Origin: Bordetella parapertussis
GTDB taxonomy: Bacteria; Pseudomonadota; Gammaproteobacteria; Burkholderiales; SG8-41
Length of the DNA stretch: 64,000 nt
Direction of reading: 5' to 3'
Assembly (NCBI GenBank): GCA_945901405.1
Contig: CAMDLH010000006.1
Location: 1-64,000, forward strand
Shown in pieces: positions 34,555 to 44,826 of the stretch. The translations under genes and the position numbers were made by a program. How positions within the stretch are numbered: position 1 is the first letter of the stretch; the number at the start of each line of letters is the position of its first letter. Below the pieces are notes generated by a model. It worked only from the letters and a program-made list of their open reading frames with translations. It was not told the origin of the DNA and ran no database searches.

Positions 34555-35148
34555 ATGAAACGATTGATCGTCGCCATCACCGGCGCCTCTGGCGTCATCT
34601 ACGGCATCCGCGCGTTGCAAATATTGCGCAAACTCAAAGACATCGAGTCGCACGTGATCTTGTCGCCCTCGGCCGCGCGCACCATCGCCGAGGAAACCGA
34701 CTACGCCATCGACGACGTGCGCGCGCTGGCGGATGTTATCTACAACCACAAGGACATTGGCGCCGCGATCTCAAGCGGCTCGTTCAGGACTGAGGGCATG
34801 TTAATCGCGCCGTGCTCGGTGAAAACCTTGTCCGGCGTGGCGAATTGCTTCGACGATGAACTGGTGGTGCGCGCGGCAGATGTGTGCCTGAAAGAACGGC
34901 GGCGCGTGGTGCTGATGTTCCGCGAAACACCACTGCATGCCGGGCACATACGCCTGATGGAACAGGCCACGCTGAACGGCGCGATCGTCATGCCGCCGGT
35001 GCCGGGGTTTTATAGTAAACCCAAGTCGGTGGACGACTTGGTAACACAAAGCGTGGGGCGTGCGCTGGATTTGCTGGGCGTGGATGCCGGGGTGGTTAAG
35101 CGCTGGAAAGAAACCGAAGCGCCCGCCTCCAAACCACGGCGCAAATAA
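34555..35148 (+). CDS. ubiX: UbiX-family flavin prenyltransferase
   Basis: MKRLIVAITGASGVIYGIRALQILRKLKDIESHVILSPSAARTIAEE...GSFRTEGMLIAPCSVKTLSGVANCFDDELVVRAADVCLKERRRVVLMFRETPLHAGHIRLM. Confidence 0.93.
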   Translation: MKRLIVAITGASGVIYGIRALQILRKLKDIESHVILSPSAARTIAEETDYAIDDVRALADVIYNHKDIGAAISSGSFRTEGMLIAPCSVKTLSGVANCFDDELVVRAADVCLKERRRVVLMFRETPLHAGHIRLMEQATLNGAIVMPPVPGFYSKPKSVDDLVTQSVGRALDLLGVDAGVVKRWKETEAPASKPRRK

Positions 35149-35158
35149 CCGCGTAACC

Positions 35159-35581
35159 CTAAGCCGAGCGGATGCGCACGATGATATCGATGCCTTCCGT
35201 CACCATGCCCTCGGGCAACGGCGGCAAACCAGAAACATCGATCTGCCCCGCGTCGATATCGGACAACTCGCTGGTATCGATATTGTAGAAGTGATGATGC
35301 GGCGTCGTGTTTGGGTCATAGAACACACGACTCGGATCAACAATTACCTCGCGAATCAGCTTCTTTTCGAGAAACAGATTCAGCGAGTTGTAGACCGTGG
35401 CCTTGGATGTCTCGGAGTGGCGCTCGTTGACAATGGCGAGCAGCCGGTCTGCGGATAAATGCTCGCCGCGTGAAAACAGCGCGTGCGCGATTTCGATGCG
35501 CTGGTGTGTTGGCGTGATGCCATGCGCGCGCAAGACCTCGGCCAGGTTGTCGCGTGAGTAGTGAATTGACGTTAATTTCAT
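35159..35581 (-). CDS. Fur/PerR/Irr-family metalloregulator
   Basis: VLRAHGITPTHQRIEIAHALFSRGEHLSADRLLAIVNERHSETSKATVYNSLNLFLEKKLIREVIVDPSRVFYDPNTTPHHHFYNIDT. Confidence 0.9.
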   Translation of the reverse strand: MKLTSIHYSRDNLAEVLRAHGITPTHQRIEIAHALFSRGEHLSADRLLAIVNERHSETSKATVYNSLNLFLEKKLIREVIVDPSRVFYDPNTTPHHHFYNIDTSELSDIDAGQIDVSGLPPLPEGMVTEGIDIIVRIRSA

Positions 35582-35589
35582 GCGTTTGA

Positions 35590-35609
35590 TTCTAATCCAC
35601 GGATTAGAA
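35590..35609. promoter_or_regulatory. perfect palindromic operator TTCTAATCC-AC-GGATTAGAA
   Basis: 9-2-9 palindrome 8 nt upstream of the Fur-family start codon, followed by another half-site-like TCTAATT. Confidence 0.7.
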
Positions 35610-35845
35610 CACGTCTAATTTGGATGGCATCGCGCTTTGCGGCGTAGTCAGCGACGCCCAAAACCGTGAACTGCGTCACGAACGCGGCCGCGCAAAGCCC
35701 GAAATTGGCTATTACCCACATCAAATATCGGTGCTATCATATTGTTTCAGAAAGAAAATTTTCGTGGCAAACCGCTGGTTCCGGGATTCGCCACGTTTGT
35801 CATCTGGCTTTGCGGTTAGAGGCCTTTTTTGAATAGGATGCAGAT

Positions 35846-36283
35846 ATGGAAAAGGAACGGGAAATGAAATTTGCAACACACTTGGGACGGCTTTCGAGCA
35901 CCCGGCGCGTTGGCTTCACATTGATTGAAGTCATGATCGTTGTTGCGGTAATTGGGCTACTGTCCGTAATTGCCTACCCGTCTTACACACAATATGTAAT
36001 TCGCGCCAATCGGTCAGCAGCACAGCAATTCATGTTGTCTATAGCAAGCCGCCAAGAACAATATGTGTTGGACAATCGCGCCTACGCATCAACGATTGCC
36101 GCGCTAGGACTTACTGCACCGGCAGAAACAACCACGCGCTATACGTTCTCCGTTGCATTGGTTGCAGGCCCGCCACCAGGCTACACCATTACAGCGACGT
36201 CGATTGGACCGCAAGTGTCTGATGGAAACCTTACGCTAGATAATTTGGGCACCAAGACCCCGGCTGACAAGTGGAAGAAATAG
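35846..36283 (+). CDS. pilE: type IV pilin-like protein PilE (minor pilin operon)
   Basis: RRVGFTLIEVMIVVAVIGLLSVIAYPSYTQYVIRANRSAAQQFMLSIASRQEQYVLDNRAYAST. Confidence 0.9.
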   Translation: MEKEREMKFATHLGRLSSTRRVGFTLIEVMIVVAVIGLLSVIAYPSYTQYVIRANRSAAQQFMLSIASRQEQYVLDNRAYASTIAALGLTAPAETTTRYTFSVALVAGPPPGYTITATSIGPQVSDGNLTLDNLGTKTPADKWKK

Positions 36284-36290
36284 GGTCGTC

Positions 36291-36884
36291 ATGACAAATG
36301 ATTCGCCTTTTCTCGATATGGGCTCAGATCGATTCGACTGCGCGCAATCCGCGTCACGTTGCCAGCTTGGGTTCACAATCATTGAATTAATGATGACGGT
36401 TGTGCTGCTTGGTGTTTTGATGACGCTCGCCGCCCCCAATTTGACCAATCTGGTTCGGGAGCAACGGGTCAAAACCGCAACGTCCGATTTGTACGTGAGT
36501 CTAATATATGCACGAAGCGAATCTATTAAACGCAATATGTACGTGGCTGTTTGCGCCAAGAACTCGGATGGCAGCGGTTGCGGCAATACCACTGACTGGT
36601 CTAAAGGTTGGATAGTATTTTTGGACGCCGACGGAAACGGCTATCCAGGCGCCGTCTCCGACATACTCAAAAAACAAGACGCGTTTTCGGACCTGACGTT
36701 AACTGGCACTGTAAGCAATGTTTCGTATCAACGGGATGGCAGGCTGAGGGCCGCTGCGTCTACATTTGTAATTAGTTCATCTGTCAGTGCGACAGTGGTC
36801 GCACGCTGCGTCAGCCTCGACCTCAGCGGACGGCCAAACACCAAGGTAGACACCAACAACAATGCATCTGACGGTTGCCAATAG
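36291..36884 (+). CDS. fimT: GspH/FimT pseudopilin
   Basis: LGFTIIELMMTVVLLGVLMTLAAPNLTNLVREQRVKTATSDLYVSLIYARSESIKRN...RCVSLDLSGRPNTK. Confidence 0.88.
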   Translation: MTNDSPFLDMGSDRFDCAQSASRCQLGFTIIELMMTVVLLGVLMTLAAPNLTNLVREQRVKTATSDLYVSLIYARSESIKRNMYVAVCAKNSDGSGCGNTTDWSKGWIVFLDADGNGYPGAVSDILKKQDAFSDLTLTGTVSNVSYQRDGRLRAAASTFVISSSVSATVVARCVSLDLSGRPNTKVDTNNNASDGCQ

Positions 36885-36920
36885 TTGCGCGTCTAATTTT
36901 CATAAACCACGAATCATAAA

Positions 36921-37535
36921 ATGAAACCCAATCGCTCATTGCCCGCAAACACCGGGTTTACGCTGCTTGAAGTGCTGATTAGCATGCTGATTATTGCACT
37001 GGGGTTGCTCGGCCTCGCAGGAATGCAGGTGCGCATGCAGCAAGCTGAAATTGAATCCTACCAACGCTCTCAGGCCTTGGTGCTGCTCTACGATATGGTA
37101 GAACGCATCCAGCTCAACCGCGCAACGGCCGCTTGCTTTGCGATTACCACGAATACAACGGCGGGGACTCCGTACTACGGTACTGGAGTTAACACCGCTG
37201 CGGGTTGCACGCTAAGCTCTAGCGCGAATAACACGATGGCGGACAATGCCAAAATTGAATGGGACAACACGCTGGATGGCGCTTCCGAAACCTCGGGCGG
37301 GGGGGCTTCGGTGGGTTCGATCGTCGGCGCCCGCGGCTGCGTTAGCTACGGGACTGAATTACTCAATCCCGCCGGCGCAGCCATACCGGGAACCGGCATT
37401 TATACGGTCAGTGTCGCATGGCAAGGCAGTGTAGACACGGTTATACCCACTGCAAATTGTGCGAATGGCCTTTATGGCACGGAAACAAAACGACGTGTGG
37501 TGTCCACTACCTTCCGGTTAGCCGAACTTAACTGA
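36921..37535 (+). CDS. pilV: type IV pilus modification protein PilV
   Basis: NTGFTLLEVLISMLIIALGLLGLAGMQVRMQQAEIESYQRSQALVLLYDMVERIQLNR. Confidence 0.9.
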   Translation: MKPNRSLPANTGFTLLEVLISMLIIALGLLGLAGMQVRMQQAEIESYQRSQALVLLYDMVERIQLNRATAACFAITTNTTAGTPYYGTGVNTAAGCTLSSSANNTMADNAKIEWDNTLDGASETSGGGASVGSIVGARGCVSYGTELLNPAGAAIPGTGIYTVSVAWQGSVDTVIPTANCANGLYGTETKRRVVSTTFRLAELN

Positions 37536-37547
37536 CTTGAGTCCGAC

Positions 37548-38651
37548 ATGATCCCTAATCAATCCAGCTTCAACAAGCTCCGCGGTTTTTCGCTGATCGA
37601 ACTGCTGATTGCACTGGCGATCGGACTCCTTTTACTGGCTGGCCTAACAGTGGTATTCGTGAACTCCAGCGAGGCAAACCGGGAGCTCCAGAAAACCTCG
37701 CAGCAGATCGAAAATGGGCGATTTGCAATTGACACGCTCACGCAAAATCTTCACCACGCTGGCTACTATGGCCACCTTTACACGATGCCCGCGGCGCCGG
37801 CACTGCCTGACCCGTGCAATGTGGATGCCTCGGACGCCGCCAAGCGTGGGGTGTTGTTTTCCGCTCTGGCGTTTCCAGTTCAAGGGTACCGCGCGCCAGA
37901 TATGGTTACGATCGCGGATGTCACCGCCACGACGTGCGATTCTTCGTTGCTCACCTCTGCTAACTTGCAGCCTGGATCAGATGTTTTGGTAATCAGGCGT
38001 GCGAACACCAAAGCACTTGCAGTCGGTGATACCGCTGTAACCAACGATGTTTATATTCAGTCCATTGGTATCGAGGGAGAAGTGCAGATCGGTGGAGGCG
38101 CCGCTTATGTTGCCGGAACAAAGGCGGATGGCGGCGCATCAACCTTGTTCCTGAAAAACGGCACTACCGCCGCCCCCATACGTAAGTACATGGTTCATGT
38201 CTACTTCGTTGCACCCTGCAGCGTCGGCAGCGGCACGAATGCAGTTTGTACCAGCACGGACGACACGATTCCCACGCTGAAAAGGCTCGAACTGGTATCC
38301 GAAGGCGGCGCCACGAAAATGAAGATCGTGCCGCTGGTCGAGGGTATTGAATACATGAAGATAGAGTATGGCATCGATACTCTCCCCGCGGCTGTAAACC
38401 CCACGACACAGCTTACTGGCGATGCCACTGTCGACAGCTACACGGCAACGCCCGGCGATTGGACATCGGTAATCGCGGCCAAGGTGTTTCTGTTAGCACG
38501 CAACACGGAAGCAACGGGTTTCCATACAGACACAAAGTCTTACACGTTGGGAACAGCAGCAGTTGCCGCTAAAAATGATCGCTATAAACGCCATGTCTAT
38601 TCGGCGGCGGTTCGACTGGTTAATCCAGCAGGAAGAAGGGAAATTCCATGA
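37548..38651 (+). CDS. pilW: PilW family protein
   Basis: RGFSLIELLIALAIGLLLLAGLTVVFVNSSEANRELQKTSQQIENGRFAIDTLTQNLHHAGYYG. Confidence 0.9.
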   Translation: MIPNQSSFNKLRGFSLIELLIALAIGLLLLAGLTVVFVNSSEANRELQKTSQQIENGRFAIDTLTQNLHHAGYYGHLYTMPAAPALPDPCNVDASDAAKRGVLFSALAFPVQGYRAPDMVTIADVTATTCDSSLLTSANLQPGSDVLVIRRANTKALAVGDTAVTNDVYIQSIGIEGEVQIGGGAAYVAGTKADGGASTLFLKNGTTAAPIRKYMVHVYFVAPCSVGSGTNAVCTSTDDTIPTLKRLELVSEGGATKMKIVPLVEGIEYMKIEYGIDTLPAAVNPTTQLTGDATVDSYTATPGDWTSVIAAKVFLLARNTEATGFHTDTKSYTLGTAAVAAKNDRYKRHVYSAAVRLVNPAGRREIP

Positions 38652-39088
38652 TTCACACATATCACCGGCAACGCGGCGCCACGCTACTGGTCAGCTTAAT
38701 CATGCTCGTAGTGCTTACGCTGTTTGCAGTCACTGGATTTAATCTTTCCAGCGTCAATCTCAAAATTGCGGGCAATTTTCAGCAACAACGCTATGTTGAA
38801 GCCGTGGTGCAACAAGCCATCGAGCAAGTCATTAGCACCAGCACCGCGTTCAATTCCGCGGCTGCATTGCCTGCGCCTATTACCATCGATGGCATTACCG
38901 TGTCTTTTAATCTTTTCAGTTGCAACTACTATGTAACTGCAACGGGTTACACCAAAAAGATTGGCGAAATGGCCCCCGAGGATACCGATTGGGAAATGCG
39001 GGCGAGTGCGACTGACAGCTTCGGAGGCGCCACCGCAACCGTTTCACAAGGCGTGCGTGCTCGCTTGCTTGCCGGCAATTGTCCTTAA
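38648..39088 (+). CDS. pilX: PilX-like pilus assembly protein
   Basis: QRGATLLVSLIMLVVLTLFAVTGFNLSSVNLKIAGNFQQQRYVEAVVQQAIEQV; ATGA overlap with pilW. Confidence 0.85.
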   Translation: MIHTYHRQRGATLLVSLIMLVVLTLFAVTGFNLSSVNLKIAGNFQQQRYVEAVVQQAIEQVISTSTAFNSAAALPAPITIDGITVSFNLFSCNYYVTATGYTKKIGEMAPEDTDWEMRASATDSFGGATATVSQGVRARLLAGNCP

Positions 39089-39119
39089 TTACACTGAATA
39101 AGTCATACGGAACACGGTC

Positions 39120-42100
39120 ATGAAACGCAAAATACACATTCTGCTAAACACCTGCCTTGCCCTGCTGCTGTCGGTTACAGCCGCATTCTCGGCATTTGAT
39201 CCGGTCAATGACGACACGGACATTTTTTTGGCCAATCCCAACATCACGGCACAGCGTCCTAATGTATTGATTATCCTAGACAATACTGCTAACTGGAATA
39301 CCCCGTTCGACGCCGAAAAGAACGCCCTCATATCAGTCATCAGTTCACTGAATGACAGTTTCAATGTCGGGTTGATGATGATGCCCGAGACGGGCAGTCC
39401 AAACGACAGCGTGGACGGTGGATACGTGCGGTTTCATGTGCGCCAGATGATCACCGCCAACAAGAACGCGCTGACCACCATGATCGGTGCACCGGGCGCC
39501 GGCCTTGATAAGCTTGGCGACAAGGGCAATAACGCGACGCATGGTGCCGCGCTCTACGAAGCGTATCTGTACTATGCTGGCCTTGCGTCGGTTGCAAGTT
39601 ATGGCAAAGTCAAAACGGATCACGACGGCACCACCGACCCGTTGCTGTCGCCGCTGGCCGGCAACCATGCGCTGCCAGCAAATCCGACTGCCAGTAGCCT
39701 GTATCGCTCGCCCATCGTCGATGGGTGTCAGAAGAACTTCATCATCCTGATCAGCAACGGCAAGGCTGACAACAACGTCACTGAAGGAAATACGATGGAG
39801 TCACGCATTACAGCGCTGACCGGAAGCAACGCCATCATTCCTTTGACGCCAAACGGCCGGCAGAGCAATTGGTCAGATGAAATGTCGCGCTACATGGCCA
39901 CCACCGACGTATACAAGAAGACTCCGGACACCGCTGCAAGCACGGGCATTCAGAACGTGTTTACCTATGTTGTTGAAATTTACCCCACGCAGGCTGACAT
40001 AGATAGCCGGACAAGCCCTGACTTGGCGTGGTCGGCGGTGATGGAAAGCACGGCGATAAACGGCAAGGGCAAATACTTTATTGTGGCTGCCGACGCCGGA
40101 GGTTCGGCCATTATTAATGCGTTGAATGCAATATTCAGCGAAGTTCAGGCGGTCAACAGCGTGTTTGCGTCCACCACATTGCCGGTATCGGTCAACGTGC
40201 GCGGCACCAACCTCAATCAGGTGTATATCGGCGTTTTCCGGCCTGACGCGAACAAGGCGCCGCGCTGGCTGGGCAATCTCAAGATGTACAACCTGGCATT
40301 CAACTCCGTGACGCAAGACGTGTTTCTTGCCGACGCCAGTGCGGGGCCACCGCCCGCAACCGGGATCGCCGCACAGGATGCGACCTCCGGGTTCGTAAAG
40401 GGCGCAGCCACCAGTTTCTGGACGGTAGACTCTACTTACTGGGGATTCCGCGACTCTTCACTAAATGGCGTCGGCGGTATATCGGATAAGCCCGACGGCG
40501 ATCTAGTGGAAAAAGGCGGTGTAGCTCAGCAAATAAGGCTGGCTTATGCCGCGGCCGAGGGAGCCACGACTCCACGCAGTCTTTACACCTGCACCAACGG
40601 CGGGTACGCGAGCCCGGGCTGTTTGCCCCTCGCCGGGTTTTCTCTACTTAACACACCATTCAGCACCGCCAACACGGACATCACCAACACCGCGCTCGCG
40701 CTCGACTCACGTGCTGTATTTCCATTGACCGCGTATGCCACACAATCGGTAACCACGGTAACCGACCGCCTGGGGGTCACACTCAACAATGGCAGCGGCA
40801 GTAGTATCTCCGTGACGTTAAGTAACGGGGGATCCGCCGTAGCTGCTATCTCGAGCCTGAACACCAATGTCGCGATTGCCATGTCCTCATACAGTGGAAG
40901 CTCGGCTGGCACCCAGGCAACAGGCGCAACAGGCAGCATTGTAAAAGCCGGTACCGGAAGTAGCACTTGTACCGCTACGTTCAGCGCAAACGTGGGAGCA
41001 CAATTTTTGGTCAGTTCGGTTGTTACGCTCAGTGGCTTTACCGGCAGCAACCAAAACGGCAATGTAACGCTTACAGCCGTCGGAACCAACACGATTACGT
41101 GGGCTTGTTCAGGCAGCATTGCAAGTGCGGCTGGCGGCCCCACCGGCACAGCGACCGTGGTTACCTTCCCATCGACAACGATTACCGGCACTTCGCCAGC
41201 GGTGCATGGCCTTGCAGTGAATGATCAAATCATAATTTCCGGGGCAACACCGACGTCGCTGAACAACACGTTTACCGTAATAGCGGTACCAACCACCACC
41301 ACTTTCAAGTTCTCGTTGCCGATCGGCTCGACCGTGATAGGCAGCGCAAGCGCGGTAGGAACAACCAACAAGTTCAGCACCACGGCGGTTGCGGTCACTT
41401 CCGCCAACCACGGTCTGGTTACCGGAAACACGATTATTATTTCGGGCGCAACACCTTCCGGTTATGACTGCGCAACCCCTTGCACCATCACCAGGATTAC
41501 CAATACCAGTTTCAGCTACCCGGTGGGCAGCAAGTTAACACCCGCAACGGTAGTGCCATCAGCCATCGCGAACGGCACGACTACGGTGGTCGCCACGAGC
41601 TTGGTCGCACACGGTTTTGTCGCGGGTAATTCCGTAACGATCAGCGGCGCAAGTCCTTCGGGTTACAACGGCGTCCAGACAGTTTTGGCGGCACCCGCGC
41701 CTACCGCAACGACTTTTGCCTACTCGACGTCGACCGTATTGACTATACCCAGCGGCACAATCACGGCAGGAACATCTACATCTTCGACGGTATCAGCGAC
41801 GACTACAGCAAGCGCCCTGCACGGCTTCGCTGCCGGTATTTCAGTGGTCATCGAGAGCACCAGTTCGCCTGCGGACGGTAACCATCCAGGCACCTGGCCC
41901 AGTATCACCACCCCAACGACGACCACGTTCACCTATGACACAGGTTCGGCCTTGCCCACCCCAACCGGAAACTTCACAGTACGGCCTGCAGTGATATCGA
42001 AAGCATATGTCACATTGGCCAATCACGGTTATTCCGACAATGATCAGATTTTGATTACGGGTGCATCGCCAGCCGGCTACAACGGGATTAAGACCATCAC

Positions 42101-44063
42101 CGTGCTAGACGCCAATACGTTCACCTACCCGTTGACAGGGCCATTAGGCAGCAACATCGCCACTGGCGTAACTGCATCCAAGGCGACAAACCTTGCGCGA
42201 GCCACATCTGTCGCGCATGGTTTTGCAAACCTGAGTTCCGTGCAGATTACTGGTGCAACCCCGAATGAGTTTAACGGCACCTATACCATTAATGTGATTG
42301 ATGGCAATAACTTTACGTATGCGCTGGGGAGTGCGCAAGGCGCCGCCACGGGTACCGTCAATGCCATTCAGGCTGGCGGCGGCGGCCGCGATGACCTGAT
42401 CCGCTGGGTACGGGGTGAAGACAACTTCCAGGACGAAAATGCAAACGGGTCCTCTACGGACATACGCGCATCGATCCATGGCGACGTGCTGCATTCCCGC
42501 CCCGCCGTCATAAACTACAATCGTTACGGTAGTGACAATGATGTGTATGTTTACTATGGTGCCAACGATGGTATTTTCCGTGCAGTCAAGGGCGGCTATG
42601 CGACTGATGGTTCAGCCACGGTGCAAATTGCTCCGGGACAGGAGGCTTGGGGATTCATTCCACCGGAATTCCTTGACGAACTTAACCGGTTGCGCAAGAA
42701 CAGCCCCATCGTCAGCAGTTCATTCAAGAAGGCTTATTTCGCGGATGGGTCGATTGGCATTTACACGAAGGACACCGACAACAACGGTAAACTGGGAGAC
42801 GCTGGCGACATAGTCAATATCTACATGTCGATGCGCCGGGGGGGCCGTTTTATCTATGCCCTAGACGTGAATAATCCTCACGACCCCAAATACTTGTGGA
42901 AGATTGATAACGCGAGCACCGGATTTACAGAGCTCGGACAGACATGGTCACAACCCACGGTTATTACCGGACTCGCGGGATATCCTGACCCAGTGCTGGT
43001 ATTCGGCGCGGGTTATGATTCGGCTGTGGAAGACATTGTTCCCACGACCATTACCGCCTCGACCTCGAGCTCGGTCTCGGTCGGCGCAACGACTATCAAT
43101 CGTTCAATGGGCCGCGGTATTTATGTGGTTAACGCCCTCACCGGAGCATTGTTGTGGCGCTCGCTGGGTGCCGGAACCCCCGCTGCAGATACCAAGATCG
43201 TGTCCGGCATGGATTATGCAATTCCGTCCGACGTAACCATCATCAAGAATGAAACGGGGGGCACCACCAATCGCGGCTATGTTGGAGACACTGGCGGCAA
43301 TGTCTGGCGCGTCGACTTCAGTTATGATGCGGTTAACGGTTGGGCCAATACATTGGTGACAAAAATCGGCGATGTCGGCGGCTCCGGCGTTGTCAAACGC
43401 AAGTTCCTTTATCCGCCTGACGTCGTTGGCGCGCAGGCCTTTGGCGGATTCGATGCAGTATTGATAGGGGCTGGCGACCGGGAACACCCGTTTGACATCA
43501 GCGTCGAAAATCGATTCTACATGTTCAAGGACTTCGGCAATGATTCGGGACCCGTTACCGGCACCGCCGTAGCCACGCCTACCATCGTGGAATCCGAAAT
43601 GTTTGACGCAACCCCCAACTGTATTCAGAACTGCTTAACGGCAGCGGAACGTTCCGCCGCAGTCACTGCGCTGAATGCAAAAAGCGGCTGGTATATCACG
43701 CTGGGCACCGGGGAGAAAGTCGTGGGTAATGCCCTATCGCTGGGCGGAACGACCTTCTTCAATACCAACCAACCGGATAGCGGTGCGGGCGGCGGCGCCT
43801 GCGGTAGCAACTTGGGAATAGCCCGCCAGTATCAGGTCAGCACAACGGATGCAACCGCAACCCAGAATCTCGATGGAACACCCGGAAATGACCGCTCGGT
43901 GGTAGTCGCAGGTGGTGGTTATCTGCCGCCGCCGGTGCACGTGGTCGTGGAAATTGGCGGCAAGATCGTAGAGGCGGTGATATCGGGAATTACCGTAACG
44001 GAACCTCCGGGCGTGACCCTGGCGGCTCGTTTGCGGAAGTTCTGGTACAAGGAAATTGATTGA
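39120..44063 (+). CDS. pilY1: PilY1-like type IV pilus tip-associated protein with internal repeat insert
   Basis: N-terminal vWA-like region (RPNVLIILDNTANWNT), C-terminal PilY1 beta-propeller signatures (SIHGDVLHSRPAVINYNRYGSDNDVYVYYGANDGIFRAVKGG...EAWGFIPPEFLDELNRLRKNSP), position after PilVWX. Confidence 0.93.
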   Translation: MKRKIHILLNTCLALLLSVTAAFSAFDPVNDDTDIFLANPNITAQRPNVLIILDNTANWNTPFDAEKNALISVISSLNDSFNVGLMMMPETGSPNDSVDGGYVRFHVRQMITANKNALTTMIGAPGAGLDKLGDKGNNATHGAALYEAYLYYAGLASVASYGKVKTDHDGTTDPLLSPLAGNHALPANPTASSLYRSPIVDGCQKNFIILISNGKADNNVTEGNTMESRITALTGSNAIIPLTPNGRQSNWSDEMSRYMATTDVYKKTPDTAASTGIQNVFTYVVEIYPTQADIDSRTSPDLAWSAVMESTAINGKGKYFIVAADAGGSAIINALNAIFSEVQAVNSVFASTTLPVSVNVRGTNLNQVYIGVFRPDANKAPRWLGNLKMYNLAFNSVTQDVFLADASAGPPPATGIAAQDATSGFVKGAATSFWTVDSTYWGFRDSSLNGVGGISDKPDGDLVEKGGVAQQIRLAYAAAEGATTPRSLYTCTNGGYASPGCLPLAGFSLLNTPFSTANTDITNTALALDSRAVFPLTAYATQSVTTVTDRLGVTLNNGSGSSISVTLSNGGSAVAAISSLNTNVAIAMSSYSGSSAGTQATGATGSIVKAGTGSSTCTATFSANVGAQFLVSSVVTLSGFTGSNQNGNVTLTAVGTNTITWACSGSIASAAGGPTGTATVVTFPSTTITGTSPAVHGLAVNDQIIISGATPTSLNNTFTVIAVPTTTTFKFSLPIGSTVIGSASAVGTTNKFSTTAVAVTSANHGLVTGNTIIISGATPSGYDCATPCTITRITNTSFSYPVGSKLTPATVVPSAIANGTTTVVATSLVAHGFVAGNSVTISGASPSGYNGVQTVLAAPAPTATTFAYSTSTVLTIPSGTITAGTSTSSTVSATTTASALHGFAAGISVVIESTSSPADGNHPGTWPSITTPTTTTFTYDTGSALPTPTGNFTVRPAVISKAYVTLANHGYSDNDQILITGASPAGYNGIKTITVLDANTFTYPLTGPLGSNIATGVTASKATNLARATSVAHGFANLSSVQITGATPNEFNGTYTINVIDGNNFTYALGSAQGAATGTVNAIQAGGGGRDDLIRWVRGEDNFQDENANGSSTDIRASIHGDVLHSRPAVINYNRYGSDNDVYVYYGANDGIFRAVKGGYATDGSATVQIAPGQEAWGFIPPEFLDELNRLRKNSPIVSSSFKKAYFADGSIGIYTKDTDNNGKLGDAGDIVNIYMSMRRGGRFIYALDVNNPHDPKYLWKIDNASTGFTELGQTWSQPTVITGLAGYPDPVLVFGAGYDSAVEDIVPTTITASTSSSVSVGATTINRSMGRGIYVVNALTGALLWRSLGAGTPAADTKIVSGMDYAIPSDVTIIKNETGGTTNRGYVGDTGGNVWRVDFSYDAVNGWANTLVTKIGDVGGSGVVKRKFLYPPDVVGAQAFGGFDAVLIGAGDREHPFDISVENRFYMFKDFGNDSGPVTGTAVATPTIVESEMFDATPNCIQNCLTAAERSAAVTALNAKSGWYITLGTGEKVVGNALSLGGTTFFNTNQPDSGAGGGACGSNLGIARQYQVSTTDATATQNLDGTPGNDRSVVVAGGGYLPPPVHVVVEIGGKIVEAVISGITVTEPPGVTLAARLRKFWYKEID
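41160..42370 (+). repeat. about 6 degenerate tandem repeats within PilY1 (HG(F/Y)..G..V.I.GA.P.GYNG..T...V...TF.Y)
   Basis: Aligned by eye: GLAVNDQIIISGATPTSLNNTFTVIAVPTTTTFKFSLP / GLVTGNTIIISGATPSGYDC... / GFVAGNSVTISGASPSGYNGVQTV... / GYSDNDQILITGASPAGYNGIKTITVLDANTFTYPL / GFANLSSVQITGATPNEFNGTYTINVIDGNNFTYAL. Confidence 0.85.
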
Positions 44064-44092
44064 CGCTCGAAAGCGCGCAAACTCCGGGGTAG

Positions 44093-44125
44093 AAAAACAG
44101 GGCAGACAAACTGCCCTGTTTTTTT
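44093..44125 (+). terminator. Rho-independent terminator after pilY1
   Basis: AAAAACAGGGCAG-ACAAA-CTGCCCTGTTTTTTT. Confidence 0.9.
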
Positions 44126-44159
44126 GGATACCACCGAATAGGCGCTCGTATATATTGAA

Positions 44160-44810
44160 TTGCTTATGCGACTCGCAAAGGAAATAGGAGTACATACGCT
44201 AATTCCCCTTGGACAGATTAAACGTATCGCGATTTGTTTGGGAGCGTCACTGCTGCTGCACATCGTAGCCATCGTTTTTTTGGGGCCACAACCTAGTTCA
44301 ATATATCGCCCGCTGCCGTTGCTCGTAAAACTACAAACGACGGAACAAACGCCAGATACAATTCTTGAGACGCCCGTGCCTGTCGCGGACCGCATACCGC
44401 TTGCAACCGCGCCGCTGATAAGCGAGCCTCCGGTTCGGCCCGAACAACCACCGACACCCATGGTTAGACCGGATCCATTTTTGGCATATCTACCCGGACA
44501 AGAGACAGATGTGCGTGCCGAATTGCTAAACGATGTAGACTTGGTTTATCCCGAACGCGCGCTAATGTTTCGTGTAGCGGGCAAGGTCCGGCTAACTCTG
44601 TTTATCAATGAAAACGGTGACGTGGACGAAGTTACGATTATCGAAGCGAAACCACCCGATGTGTTTGATCGATCTGCGAAAGAAGCGGCGTTGGCGCTAA
44701 AGTACAAACCTGCAGAGAAATTAGGCCGCCCCGTAAAAAGCCGCAGGACTATCGAAGTTACCTTCGATCCTTACAATCGAGCGCAAGAGCGGAACGTAGG
44801 GCAACGCTGA
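44160..44810 (+). CDS. energy transducer TonB-family protein
   Basis: N-terminal TM (ICLGASLLLHIVAIVFLG), Pro-rich linker, C-terminal TonB motif (YPERALMFRVAGKVRLTLFINENGDVDEVTIIEAKPPDVFDRSAKEAALALKYKPAEKLGRPVKSRRTIEVTF). Confidence 0.88.
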   Translation: MLMRLAKEIGVHTLIPLGQIKRIAICLGASLLLHIVAIVFLGPQPSSIYRPLPLLVKLQTTEQTPDTILETPVPVADRIPLATAPLISEPPVRPEQPPTPMVRPDPFLAYLPGQETDVRAELLNDVDLVYPERALMFRVAGKVRLTLFINENGDVDEVTIIEAKPPDVFDRSAKEAALALKYKPAEKLGRPVKSRRTIEVTFDPYNRAQERNVGQR

Positions 44811-44826
44811 CGTTACAAAATTTTCT

